A stretch of DNA of 64,000 nt from Cladophialophora immunda. Its lineage: Eukaryota > Ascomycota > Eurotiomycetes > Chaetothyriales > Herpotrichiellaceae. Location of the stretch: NCBI RefSeq assembly GCF_000835495.1, contig NW_015622541.1, positions 6,014,001 through 6,078,000 on the forward strand, given 5' to 3'. Below are positions 39,785 to 50,732 of the stretch, piece by piece (the first letter of the stretch is position 1; each line of letters opens with the position of its first letter). A program made the translations under genes and the position numbers. The notes below the pieces were generated by a model. The model was not told the DNA's origin, did no database searches, and worked only from the letters and a program-made list of their open reading frames with translations.

Positions 39785-41787
39785 GCTGACTCTCGGGTAG
39801 CACGCGACAGTGACGATGCGGCTACTTGGCCACCGCCTGTTATTGGCTCGGATGAGCAATCCAAGATGCTTCGGGAGCTCTTTCCTGAGCTATTCCCACA
39901 ATCACCATCTATTGAGGGTCGGCATCCGTTTCAAGCCAGAGAAAACCCTTATCTTGAGGGTCAATTGGCAGTCACGGAGAGGCACTCTTGCTTGAGGAGA
40001 GTGCGTCGACTCGACACCGGTGTCGTCAATGGCTATCTCAAATTCATCATGAGATCAACAGACCATACCGACTCTGAAGACTTTTCTCATCGTGTAACAA
40101 GCAGTTACAAGGATATGGCAGTCCACCATCGAAATCCCTACATGCCTGAGTTTCGGCCCGAAGATAATGTCACACGACTGCCTCAAGGATTCGGAAGCAA
40201 TGCGAAAATTGACAAAACCGACCGGAAGATATTGAGGTTCTGTATGTGTTCCTGTGCCTGATTCTGTCTCTTCCAAAAATGCTCATGGATAACACCAGAT
40301 ACAGCGGCAATTTGTGGCGGCCGCACTCTGCTACCGAAGACGAATGCTTGGTTAGATCTTGGCAGTGTTATTGATAGCGATGAATGTGCAAGACATGCGG
40401 CCCTCGCCTTTTCTGCTGGCTATATGCTCGATTACATTCCGAGCGAAAGGCTTCGAGTCAGAGCGAATTTTCACTACAAGAAAGCCAGCGAGCTGCTCAC
40501 CTTGGCTTTGGCCAATCCCAATATCTACGAAGTTGGCAAGGAAGACGGTGTCGTGACCGCCCTGCACCTTTTGTGGAGCGATGATGTGAGTAAATCTAGC
40601 CGCATATCCGCTTGAGTCTTGAGTCTTTACCTACACTGACATCATGGACAGATTGTGCAATGGGAACTTCGAAGACCCAAAGACAAGAAGCCTCGTTGGC
40701 GATGTGGAACACAGACCGCAAAGGCAATACTGGATGATACTGATCCCGGTTATCGATATTGGCATCCAGAGAATGTCCAAGTAACAAGTACTAGACGAAG
40801 CAACGCAAATATGTGCGCTTATGCAGAGATCTGTGCGCTTCCGATCACAGAACTTTGCATTGCAGATATCGACAAACTTTATCCCTGGCTTCTGGGTGGC
40901 TCAGAGGAAGATGTACGAGAGATCCACGGTGGTACTGGCGTTTGTCCAAAGATCTTGCATATATATGCGCAGATCACGCAGCTATCTGCGCGCATCATGG
41001 AGGTTAGTCCATCCATCCATACCGTGCCAACGTATTGCTTGATTGACAATATCTCGAGGACCCCGATTCGTCGATCCTTCCACATGCTGCTGACGCGATT
41101 ATGACTCAGTTAACAAACTTCAGACAAGTCTCAGAACTTTCTAGGGGTTATGAGACGACAGATGAGCTCCTCAACGCATGCATACTCGATGATCGCGCGC
41201 TAGTGCAGTGTGCCACTAAAGTGACCGAGCTTACGGCAGAAACCTGGGTACAAGCAGCCCAAATATATCTTTGCTGCAGATTTTACAGGTGCGGACATGT
41301 TTTGCTTACGATGAAATCCCAACCAGACTTGATCTAACCATGCGTTAGGATGCCAAGATATCACCCAAAAGTCTTGCAAAGTCTGTCAGTGTTGCTGCGA
41401 TGTGTTGAGCGCATGCCTACGAGTGGAGAGCTCTTCACTGCGCAATCTCCGTTTTTCTGCATCTTCATGGCAGCCCTCGTGGCTTATCGTCATGAAGACC
41501 GTCTTGTGCTTCGCAACTGGTTTGATGCCATAGTGTCAGGGGCCAGTGGAAGATCGGTAAGCGCTGGATCAACATTCTGACTTTTATCTCAGTCTGATGT
41601 TCTTATACAGAGTGTACCACCTATTTACAAGATTGCCCAGGAATTCTGGATTTGGATTGACGTGCAGCATTATGCCATCCCAAAGGATGATGTCGGTGAT
41701 TTCACACTGTTGAGCGAGCGTACTCCTTGGTGGGAGAACATGGTCGAGTGGCTTCTGGAAAATTATGGAGAACTGAGTCTTGTTTAA
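39785..41787 (+). CDS. Fungal_trans_2-domain regulator (no Zn2Cys6 cluster found)
   Basis: Member of the fungal-specific transcription factor family with the Fungal_trans_2 (DUF3468) domain. Exons from about 39785 to 40241, then 40299-40585, 40652-41002, 41059-41288, 41349-41556 and 41611-41787 all join in phase. Landmarks: WPPPVIGSDEQSKMLRELFP near the start, LLYNP-type helix replaced by MRSTDHTDSEDFSHRV..., RTLLPKTNAWLDLGSVIDSD, ELLTLALANPNIYEVGKEDG, ITELCIADIDKLYPWLLGGS, TAETWVQAAQIYLCCRFYRM, and the typical C-terminus WWENMVEWLLENYGELSLV. The first exon is unresolved: the frame opens after an ACACAG acceptor at 39784, and no Zn2Cys6 pattern was found in the preceding kilobase. The earliest in-frame ATG is 39866. 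It may be a regulator without its DNA-binding domain. Confidence 0.75.
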
Positions 41788-42362
41788 GCAGAATGCTTCG
41801 TAACGGACAAAGAGTATCTCGATGAAATATCAGGAGCTGAGTATTTCCGCCGTTCGTTCTTTTCAAAAATCGTTTCCAGTCAGATAAATTACAAGGCCAC
41901 ATCAGAAGCCTACAATCGGACAGTAGGAACTGATGAACTGTGAGCAGCTGAATTCCTTCCTCTACCTGTAGTCCTATGTGACAACGACTCAACGCTTGAG
42001 AAAGGAAGAGTCTTCTCCTGCCCGAGGCTCTCCGCCTTTGTCACGTGTAGCTTGGACGTGATGGGTATTGCGAGCCGACAGCCTTTGTGCCGCTTTGCAC
42101 CCTTCGCATTCCTTGGGCCTTCCACCCGATTCCGACTTCATCTCCACTTGAAGGGTTGATCAGTTGTACGAAGCAGTTCCAACATTTTGAAATTCTATAG
42201 CACCTGTCTGGCAAGCAAATTATCGGGGATTGGGATCCTTTCAGAGGTGGTTGGTCTTTTCTCGAGAGCTTGATATCTCACGGCCGGGTCCTGTCGCAGC
42301 TATCGAGGGGTAGGTTGTCACAAAAGCTGTGCCCGTGCTCGTGTCCGTCACAGAACTGTACG
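41788..42362. other. Convergent 3' region with right repeat copy
   Basis: Between the ends of the Fungal_trans_2 gene and the monooxygenase. It holds the repeat copy at 41908-42133 and otherwise nothing recognisable. Confidence 0.5.
41908..42133 (+). repeat. Direct repeat, right copy (partner at 37429-37660)
   Basis: Begins GCCTACAATCGGACAGTAGG and ends TCCACCCGATTCCG. Same orientation as the left copy. Confidence 0.85.
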
Positions 42363-44467
42363 CTATATTATATCAAAGCCTATGTATCCACCGTCAGCGG
42401 ACTCCTGAATGGTCTTCAGGTATAGCGGTAGACCTCCGGCATAGATCAGGGCCTCTCTTCGCTTCCCAGGAACGTTAGCACCTGCTAGAGTCAGCAGAGT
42501 AATCTCGATTCACGACATGCACGTCAAATGAGGAACCAGCCACAACTCCGTGGTTCGAAGCTCGTCACCGTCACCGTCTCCCGTAAAGACAATATTCTTC
42601 GATAACCTCTTCTCTCCCATTGAAATAGAGCTTTGTCTTTTGTGAGTGGAGACACTTACCGGTGTACCAAGAGTCAATTTTGTCCCGTAGGCTCCGTGCA
42701 TGTAGCCGGACGACCGTTTCCTTCCAATCAAGCTCCGCATCCCGCTGCGGGTTGATCCTTGTTTGCCCAGCGCACCGCATCCGCTTCATCACCTCGACGA
42801 TCCAGTCGCCTTGCGGCTGTATTAGGCTGGGTCCGTTGCTATATGCGGCAGGCGACTGCGGACCGTATGTGAAGAAGAGATTGGGCATATCGTTCACGCT
42901 TAGACCGAGGTAAGTGTAGACACCCGTCTCCCACTTGTTCCTCAGGGTCTTGCCGTTGAGGCCGGTGATGTTGATGTCATTATAACCGCCTGTGATTGGA
43001 TGAAAGCCCGTAGCAATAGCGAGAATGTCTAACTCGTGTAGATCGCCATCTGTCGTTACAATCCCTCTCGGCGTAACATGAGAGACAGAAGTCTCCTGCA
43101 AGTCGACGAGCTTGACGTGCTGCTTGTCCATTTTTTCGTAATCTAGAGTCAGTGTTAGTATAGCCCATACCTCCGACACTGCTGCACAGTAGTAAACGTA
43201 CAGTCTTGTTCCAAGCTCGGACGCTTGGCAAATAATGGATGCGGAGGCGTCAGAGGTGCCATAATGTCACGCTTCGCTGGATCGTTGATCCGAGCGCGAG
43301 TCTTGCGAGCCCAAAAGTCGTAGACCACGCGGTTGGCCTCCTCGTTTTCTAATGTGTCTTCAAATGTAAACATCAGCCGAAACCCGCCGAGGCGATAATG
43401 TTCTTCCATGGCCATCTCTCGCGCCTCGAACCCCAGATCGAAGGTGTTCTTGCCTGTGCCTTCGTAAAGAAAGCCGCCGGCATTGAGATAGCGTGCTTTC
43501 CCAAGGAGATTGCCCAAGAGTTTCGAGTCTTCGCTCGCCTGTGCTGGACTTAGAGGTGCTTGACTCATTGGTAGACACATGTTGGGCGTCCGAATGAAGA
43601 CCTTAAGCTCTGCGGCTTCTGGTGCTGTCGCCTGAGCAATTTGAATCGCGGTAGCACCGTTGCCAATAACCCCGACCCTCTTGCCGCGAACGTCAATCGC
43701 ATCGGCATGCCAGAAGGAACTGTGACACATGTAACCTGCGAATGAATCGAGACCCGGCCAGTCTGGAAAGAGCCTCTTTGCTGAAAATCCGAGACAGCAA
43801 TGGAAAAAGCTCGAAGTAATGTGAGAGCCATCATCGCAGTCGACCAACCACTTATGCTCCGTGTCATTCCACGTAGCTGCAGTGACTGTCGTGTTGTAAA
43901 GAATATCTTTGCTGAGACCAAGGGTGTTGTTCACGTGGCGGAAATAATTCTGCAGCTCTGCTGAGCTAGGGTATTGTTCGCTCCATGTCCATGTACTGTA
44001 AACTTCAGGAATGTCTTTCGGGATCAGATGTCAGATAATCAGAACATGTTTGTGGGTAAATTATTTTCGCTCAGCTTACGCACCAAAAGCATAGATCGGG
44101 TATTGACTGTCAACTCTCGCACCTGGATAGTGGTTCCTTTTCGGAGATGAAGAGTGTCAGCATACTACAAGGACCTATTGTAGTGCAATAGCAAACGATG
44201 AAGTGCAGGATGTCTTTTCTTCGTCACCTACCAGTGCCAGACACCGCCCAGTTCACTTCCAGCTTCGACGATCTTAACTTTGAACCCCTCTTTACGGAGT
44301 CGATACAGGAGGTAGCATCCCGCGAAGCCTGCACCGACAACTACAGCATCCAAATCGAGGTTCCTGGGTGTATTTTGGTTTCCTTGCTTCATGTACATGC
44401 TAACAAGACCTTCATGGTCATTGGCGTATTCTTCAGCAACGTGTGTTTTGCCAATCGATCTTTGCAT
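42363..44467 (-). CDS. Flavin monooxygenase, Baeyer-Villiger type
   Basis: FAD/NADPH enzyme that inserts oxygen next to a ketone (or oxygenates N/S). Exons 44467-44232, 44136-44084, 44014-43202, 43142-42660 and 42481-42363 join in frame to 567 residues. Motifs: first Rossmann loop DAVVVGAGFAGCYLLYRLR (about 40-58), EAGSELGGVWHWNHYPGARV, the Baeyer-Villiger fingerprint F-x-G-x-x-x-H-x-x-x-W in FAGYMCHSSFWH (usual last residue Pro or Asp, here His), second Rossmann loop VGVIGNGATAIQIAQ, and the late DILAIATGFHPITGGYNDI. The 40-residue N-terminal extension before the FAD loop is not a clear targeting signal. It precedes a cupin, a methyltransferase and a dehydrogenase, which could mark a metabolic locus. 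Confidence 0.92.
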
Positions 44468-45907
44468 GGTTGAAAGGTCTGTCTGTTTCTTTGTTGTCGA
44501 GAAAGTCAGGCAAGAGGAAAGAGCGCAACTCTGAAAAAAATATGGGCAAAACCTACAGAGAATCTTGCAATCCCGTGCTGCCCAAGGTAGGCAGAATCCA
44601 TTGGTGAACCCTGAAGGCATTCAAGCACTGCTGTCGGTAAGGAGATATCAGAGCGTCCAGTTAAATTTTTTGCGGCACTTTCGCTTCCTTTCGCGACTCT
44701 CTTTCCTGAGATCAGATCTTCCTGGAATATCACATGCTAACATTCTTGTCGTTGTACAATTCCCCAAACGACTATTGCATGCTGTGCAAGAGCTGTGTGA
44801 TGCGTCGAAAGAGCGCTAGCACCAACTGGAATTACCGTCGATGTACTCCGTACGGGTGGATGGTTGTGAATGGAGAGGCTGAGGAGAAAGAATCCAGGCG
44901 CACCCGCGCACGGCACCCATCTTGGCTTAGTTCACGAGCATACGGTAAGCGTGGCTCACAAACAAAGCGAGAAAAGAGAGAACAATTTGAGGCTCGGGCG
45001 AAAACATCCGCAAAAAGTCCGGGGTTCAGGGTTCAATTGATGCAGGGACTGCAGAAGAAATCACATCCGTGATATTAGTAGTCAGCACTTCTGGTCCGAG
45101 CAAGAACAGGGATAATTTCCAACGGCGGCGTAATTTTCGGGAGCACCGCAAGCCTCGCGTACTCAGCCATGTCATATTCTTGCGCACTGACCTTGAGATT
45201 GGTTTCGGGGTAATTAATGTTTGCAGCGAAGTTGTCTTTACTAGCTTAACAGTCGAAAGATGAGATGATTGCCATCCCCAGCATGATTCTTTATATTTGG
45301 TGGGTATTCCACCGATGTTCTAAACGCAGCCAGAGTAACTCAAGTTGGTTACATGTCTCTGTCATTTCATTGTTTATCTTTCGGTTCTAGCGGTGTGGGT
45401 CGGGGTCAAGTGGGACGTTGTTCAAGGGTGGCGTTTCTCCCGCCCGAAATCGAACAGCACTCTGGTCGGGCAATGCTGAGGCCATCAGAACATCTGCCTA
45501 GGCCTCAGGATACGAGATGCATGTGGCCACGACTCTTGTGGCCACGTCGCCATTGGGTTTCTACTACCTAATGTACGTTAGCCTGGTATAGCTGTCCAAT
45601 TTGCGAGCTTACTCGGGCTCTGATCTCGGCCTGGTTGTCCAATGCGAAGTGAAGATGGCTTGCAGGTGATCATAGTTGGCGTACGGGGTTTTTGAAGCAC
45701 AATCCAAGTTTTACCCTCACTGTTAACAATCGTCACAGGAAGTGATGCGACTTTTGGGTCACTAATCACCCGAACGGCGAGCTGATTGATTGTCATTTGA
45801 TACTGAAGACCGCTGACGAATACCCTTCTTTCCGGAGGATTTGGCAGTCACACAGCTCATTGCCGCATTCGCCATGTAGAGTTCATTTTTGCATCCGATT
45901 GTGTGTT
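44468..45907. other. Intergenic, 1.44 kb
   Basis: Promoter of the monooxygenase (left) and 3' side of the cupin gene (right). Only scattered short frames on both strands; no gene supported. Confidence 0.5.
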
Positions 45908-46555
45908 CTACTTCCAAAGTCCACACAGCCCACTCTCAGACGGTCCTAGAACGGGATCGTTCTCCGGCTTCGGAACACTCCATACCTTCTCAAACTCCCC
46001 ACTGTGATCGCCGCCTACGGCGAAATCCCAGACCCCGTGTTGCGGATAAGCACCCATCATGGTGAAGCCTGATATCTCGATGTCTTTTAGTGCTTGGTTG
46101 ACGTCCTCGGCATCGATTCGGTGACCATCCCCAGGCGTGAGCAGTTTCAACTCAGCGGAAGGGACAGTATCGAAGGTCTTATGGGCCATACCAGCTGGTA
46201 TGATGAAGACGTCGCCTGCTTCTGCGTGCAATTCAACACCACCGTCTTCTTTGGCGGAGCCATGGGTACTGGCATCGAGATCAGAGCTTGTATCCGCTAC
46301 ACCGAAGCGAATGGTTGCTGAGCCCGAGAGCACAGCCATGCATTCATGGGTTTTGGAGTGATAGTGAGACGTTTGAGTAGGACCGTAGCGCCAAATCCAC
46401 TGGATTTGCCATCCATTTCCTGAGAAAAGGTCTTGAATTTTGGCTGCATCACATTCCGCTTTGTCTGCGAGGAGGCGAGGGTAGTGCAACAATGGATAAG
46501 GTGAATTGGGCATGAGCGAGGTAGGTGAGAGGTAGTACTTCTTAACCTCGACCAT
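45908..46555 (-). CDS. Cupin-domain protein, YjlB-like
   Basis: Single-domain cupin, 215 residues, single exon, ATG at 46555. The two cupin motifs are intact. Motif 1 is SHYHSKTHECMAVLSGSATI: G(X)5HXH-like, with His, His and Glu as probable metal ligands. Motif 2 is AGDVFIIPAGMAHKTF with the fourth ligand His. The C-terminal GFTMMGAYPQHGVWDFAVGG is typical of YjlB-like proteins, whose function is unknown although many cupins are metal-dependent dioxygenases or isomerases. No targeting signal. Placed between a monooxygenase and a methyltransferase. Confidence 0.88.
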   Translation of the reverse strand: MVEVKKYYLSPTSLMPNSPYPLLHYPRLLADKAECDAAKIQDLFSGNGWQIQWIWRYGPTQTSHYHSKTHECMAVLSGSATIRFGVADTSSDLDASTHGSAKEDGGVELHAEAGDVFIIPAGMAHKTFDTVPSAELKLLTPGDGHRIDAEDVNQALKDIEISGFTMMGAYPQHGVWDFAVGGDHSGEFEKVWSVPKPENDPVLGPSESGLCGLWK

Positions 46556-47148
46556 TTTTCAATTGCTGTTTGCTGGAATCTCTGCCCCCCGGCCGCTGAA
46601 AATTGGCAGTTAGTGGTAGATAAAGGGAGACAGTTGAGACGTGTAAGTTCAGCCGTTGATTGTTCGTACGGAAGCGTAATGAACCTTTCCGTTTGCTGAA
46701 GCAGCTAGGCTCGCTCCCCTGCTATCTGCCGAGTCTGATGTTCTTCACATTGAGAAGCAGCCGACACGTCAGCAGCAGAAAGAACGGCCGGCTGGAAAGA
46801 TTTAATCCTGACCGGTGTAGCCTGCAGGCATCGGGGCAAGTTGCGGAGGCAGTGAGGCGTAGCGGGGCAAACCTGGTAAGGAGTGTCTCTTTTATGTCAA
46901 GGAGACAGGGATGCAAGGTTGCTAACCCTCACCGGCCACCAATTTCACCCAATGAAATCAATGTTGAGAGCCGCGCCAACAATTGTCAGTATATCGCAAC
47001 TAGAGCTCTAAGAAGTCCGCTCTAAAGAGGCTGGAGCTATAAAGGAAGCATCTTGGATGAGGAGGTGGTTGGATCTGTCCGCTGCATAGTTGTTTACGCT
47101 CGAGCATTTGGAATCCAACCTAAGATATACTCATTCGCAGACGCTGTA
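46556..47148. other. Divergent promoter region
   Basis: About 590 bp shared by the cupin gene (minus) and the methyltransferase gene (plus). The methyltransferase frame stays open back to about 47053 without an ATG. Nothing else seen. Confidence 0.45.
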
Positions 47149-48337
47149 ATGGACGGAAGCAAACTTCACAAACATCCCGCAGAGGACCTCGAGTCTCTGT
47201 TGCCAGCTATCGGAACAGTCATCAATGTTTGTGGTGGGGATGAAGGCATCTCCAAGACCTTCAGAGATATATTGCATCAGAAGCTACTGTGGACAAAAGA
47301 AGAATATTGCCCGATCGGCAAGCCACAGCGTCTACTTCCGTCGCCACTGTTCTCGGATACCGAGGGACTTCGCACCATGCGTGTCATCAGCCGATTACCC
47401 ACGTACTACATGACCGACTGTGAGGTGGAGCTTTTCGAAGCTCGTGGCCACGAGGTTGCCAGTTTCGTGCCTTCAAAGGCGATACTCGTTGACCTTGGAT
47501 GCGGGTATGCTTACAAGACTTCCGTAACGTGATACAATCATGGTGCTAATTACTTGTAGTGATATTCGAAAGGTCAAGCCTCTCCTGGACTGCCTAGAGC
47601 ACCGGAAGATGGACGTGTGGTATTTCGCTCTCGATCTTTCCAGAGAGGAGCTTGAGCGCGGCATGCATTTGCTGACACCACATTACCAGCATGTAAAATG
47701 CTACGGCCTTTGGGGGACATTTGATGACGGCTTAGCCTGGCTGAACTCTCAACCTCTTGATAACCCCAGGTTCTTCATGTCACTTGGCGCAATATTCGGT
47801 AACGACCATTTCAACGAGGCCGTCGCACGTCTGTCAACATGGAAGAATCATGCACTCCGGGGCAAAACAGATGTCATGTTGCTGACGATGGACGCAACCA
47901 CCGACACAGAAGCTATATGGCAATGCTATCACGATCCTGATGGCTTGTTCGAGCAGTTCATTCGCAATGGGTACAGACATTCCAATCGAATCTTGAACCA
48001 TGATTGGTATCGCGACGAAGACTGGGAGTTTTTGGGCGTCATGCAGGAGGAGCCACTGATGCACCGATTTGTCATCCGAGCAATCAGGGATGTCGCATGC
48101 CCTCCATTGAATTTGGAGCTGCCTGCCGGCACAGAAATCGATTGCTATGAGGGTTTCAAATATTCTCCTGACTTTATGAGAAGACAGTTTGCAGAATCCG
48201 GTTTCCACGAGGTAGCATGCTGGAAAGCTCCTCGAGCACAGATTTGTGAGCCAACAGATCATATGCGCATTGAGTTTCGAACTAATGTCCGCGGCTTCGG
48301 CCGTTCACCTAGATCAATATCTTCTTGTCCCCAGTGA
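47149..48337 (+). CDS. SAM-dependent methyltransferase, EgtD/EasF family
   Basis: Stand-alone member of the histidine-specific methyltransferase family (Methyltransf_33). The family contains the EgtD domain of ergothioneine synthesis and EasF, which N-methylates dimethylallyltryptophan in ergot alkaloid synthesis. Exons 47149-47504 and 47560-48337 (55-nt intron) join in frame to 377 residues. Landmarks: SRLPTYYMTDCEVELFEARG (family pattern EYYLT..E..LL), the SAM site AILVDLGCGDIRKVKPLLDC formed across the splice, WYFALDLSREELERGMHLL, FMSLGAIFGND, LLTMDATTDTEAIWQCYHDP, and a C-terminal MRRQFAESGFHEVACWKAP. Length is close to EasF. The SAM motif has Cys where EasF-like proteins have Ala, and NxRK reads DIRK. 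The substrate is unknown, and no prenyltransferase is in sight. Confidence 0.88.
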
Positions 48338-48427
48338 CGCGCAGAAGGCCCTGCCCGTTGCGGATTCACGTTTCGGCTGGCAAGGCTGACTAAGGTCAGG
48401 TGATTATCAGATGAGGGAACATGGGAT

Positions 48428-48510
48428 GCATGGAGCAGCATTGCATGAGAGTAGCAAGGCATGGAGCAGAATTGCATGAGAGCTGCAATGCACTGGCGCA
48501 GCATTGCAAC
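48428..48510. repeat. 31-bp tandem repeat, about 2.7 copies
   Basis: Units 48428-48458 and 48459-48489 both start GCATGGAGCAG and continue ATTGCATGAGAG with few mismatches. A partial third unit follows to 48510. Confidence 0.8.
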
Positions 48511-49005
48511 CACTATCACTGCTTTGAAAAGAGAGGTTGAGGCATATAGCAGTGCCTGGGGCGCCCATCTTCCATCAATCTTCGCAGTCGACTTCATGGT
48601 CATACTGATCCCTGCCTTTCAGATACCCTGATGCAAGTTCCTACCCTCTCTACTAACCCCAGCATTGTGCAACTTTTTGTCCAAGTTATCACTAAATCTG
48701 GTAAGACCCGAGCTCACCCGAGCTCAGGTTCTTTGACACCACACTGATGGTCTTCGGCAGCCCTTTGAGGTCTTATCCCAGCCCCTGTTGTTGGCTTGCG
48801 GCAGTCAGATTCGGTCAACACCACGACCTCGCTGTCGCCACCTATGCAAAACCTCAGCCTTGTGGAGCCTTGTGTTGGTCCTATCCACTCCTTTGCCAAA
48901 GAATAAATGCGCATTTGCTGGCTTGCAGGTACCGATTTTGCTGGAACTAACTACCGTCTTACACGACATGCCTTGGTAAGCAGCGGGTGAAGCGTTGCCC
49001 AGTCC

Positions 49006-49225
49006 GTTCTCTCAGTAAACTCTCAGATCTTGTCCATCTATGAGTCTCCTGAATTCCTTGAAAGCTTGCACGGTAAGGTGGATCTTTCCCCAGTCCGTCC
49101 TCTTTGGCTGCGAGCTTGTCTTCGCCATCACAACGTCATTCTTACAATCAACCAGTAGAAGCTGCCCATTTGTCCCGGAGGCCATCAAGACTTGACTGCT
49201 TCGGCCCACAATCCAATACGAACGG
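49006..49225 (-). pseudogene. 3' fragment of a serine hydrolase (beta-lactamase fold) gene
   Basis: On the minus strand this stretch encodes the last 60-odd residues of the hydrolase family: SSQVLMASGTNGQLLLVDCK, then DVVMAKTSSQPKRTDWGKIH. It matches the end of the gene at 32704-33858, whose stop codon is changed here so that the frame runs one residue further (VY) before a TGA. No start and no SxxK part are present within about 500 bp upstream. The few differences are mostly silent: CTC/CTA, CTT/CTG and TGC/TGT, plus one Ile/Val. The fragment may therefore derive from a once-functional sister gene rather than be a fresh copy. Confidence 0.85.
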
Positions 49226-49904
49226 ACCGAATCAGGAACTCAGCATCTCCTGTGAGCCGGACTGGAGATGGTGGTGAAAGGAGCGGTACTTCGGCTGAAC
49301 AAATCTCGCTCTTGATAACTGGCACGAACCAAGAAATTGTAATAATCCCGCATCGACTCTGCTCAGCGCAGCACACAGGAGAGGAGGTGACCACTGTCTC
49401 AATCTGGAAATGAACTGTGGACCAATCAAAACCGTCGACGTCATTTGGTTGGTCAGCTTTCTGGCAGGCTTCGATAATGGAGCATCCAAAGAGTGGAAGG
49501 ACAATGACATCTCTTCAAAAGCTTCCACTCTGGGATGTACTGACTGCCATTCTCATGCCAGGAACCTCGAATTCATCGCTGTTAAGCTCCCGTTATGTCA
49601 TCACTCCTGCAGCAGCACCACGGTAACAGGACACCAAGCTCTGAATTGGGAAACCGTGTGCCCTTGTGGAATATACGCGCCCGCTGAGATAATGTGGAAA
49701 GCGAAGGAACTGCTCTGTCAAACACGAAGTCAAACAGATACCTAAGGTCCAAGTCGTGTAAGTATATAATAGAGCCATTCTCGTGCATCAAGAACTGTTT
49801 GTCCATCATCGCAAGCGAAAGCCAGCAAGATACCAAAGCAATTCCCCCAGCACAGTTGTTGTTCTCATCCTCAATCAAGCCAACACCGCATTCACAAAGC
49901 CATC

Positions 49905-50732
49905 ATGTCCTTCGCCAATACCGTTCTGGTGACTGGAAGCAAATCTGGCATAGGCCGAGGGTTGCTTTCCACATACGCCGCCCGGCCCAACACACTAGCC
50001 ATTGCCGCCATCCGAGATGGGCCTGATTCGGGGACTGCCAAAGCCCTGACCTCCTTACCTGTTGGTCCTGGCAGTAAGATTGTGGTCGCCAAATACGACG
50101 CCTCATCAACGACAGCGGCGGTTGACCTTGTCAAGTACCTCGAGTCAGCTCACAACGTCAATGCCCTCGATGTCGTGGTGGCCAACGCTGGCATATTGAA
50201 ACACTTCGGTCCTGCTAAAGAAGCTGCTGCGGAGACCATCATGGAGCACTTGCAGGTCAACACTTTGGCGCCAATATTGCTCTACCAGGCCACCCAAGAA
50301 TTGTTGAATGCCTCGAAGCAGTCGCCAAAGTTCTTTATCATCTCCTCCAGTATCGGCAGTAACGGTCTTCAAGACAACTATCCCTTGCCAATGATCGCGT
50401 ATGGCATGTCAAAGGCCGCTGTGAACTGGGCAGTCAGCCGCATTCACCGTGAGGAGGATCGGATTGCTGTTGTCGCCATGCAGCCCGGTTGGGTTCAGAC
50501 AGGTACGTGTGTTGTACAACCCTTTCCTTCCCCCCCACAACAACCATGCTGACCATGGATTGAAATAGCCATGGGTAATACCGCCGCCGGCTTCGCAGGT
50601 ATGAAGGCAGAAGAGGTTCCAGTCAAGTTGGAGGATTCTGTCAATGGTTTAATATCAGTATTCGACAAAGCCGATAAGGCCGCATACAGCGGAAAGTTCT
50701 GGGATTACACTGGAGTTCAGCTGCCTTGGTGA
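49905..50732 (+). CDS. Short-chain dehydrogenase/reductase, Nor-1-like ketoreductase type
   Basis: Classical NAD(P)-dependent SDR. Exons 49905-50502 and 50569-50732 (66-nt intron) join in frame to 253 residues. Motifs: cofactor loop VLVTGSKSGIGRGLL (T-G-x3-G-x-G), DVVVANAGIL (N-A-G), catalytic Ser in FFIISSSIGSNG, and Y-x-x-x-K in IAYGMSKAAVNWAV, then MQPGWVQTAMG. The arrangement RGLLSTYAARPNTLAIAAIR is typical of the fungal group named after norsolorinic acid ketoreductase, which is used as a label for many unrelated reductases. It could reduce a ketone or oxidise an alcohol near the monooxygenase step, but no substrate can be assigned. Confidence 0.9.

Larger units (their letters stand above)
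48338..49904. other. Intergenic, 1.57 kb, with tandem repeat and gene fragment
   Basis: No intact gene. It contains a 31-bp tandem repeat (48428-48510) and an inverted copy of a serine-hydrolase 3' end (49006-49225). The right end is the promoter of the dehydrogenase at 49905. Other frames (49232-49745) look random. Confidence 0.5.

Noticed and set aside
37429..42133. The direct repeats as LTRs of a retrotransposon
   Set aside because: The interval encodes two regulator-type genes and no reverse transcriptase, integrase or gag. The repeats do not have TG...CA ends.
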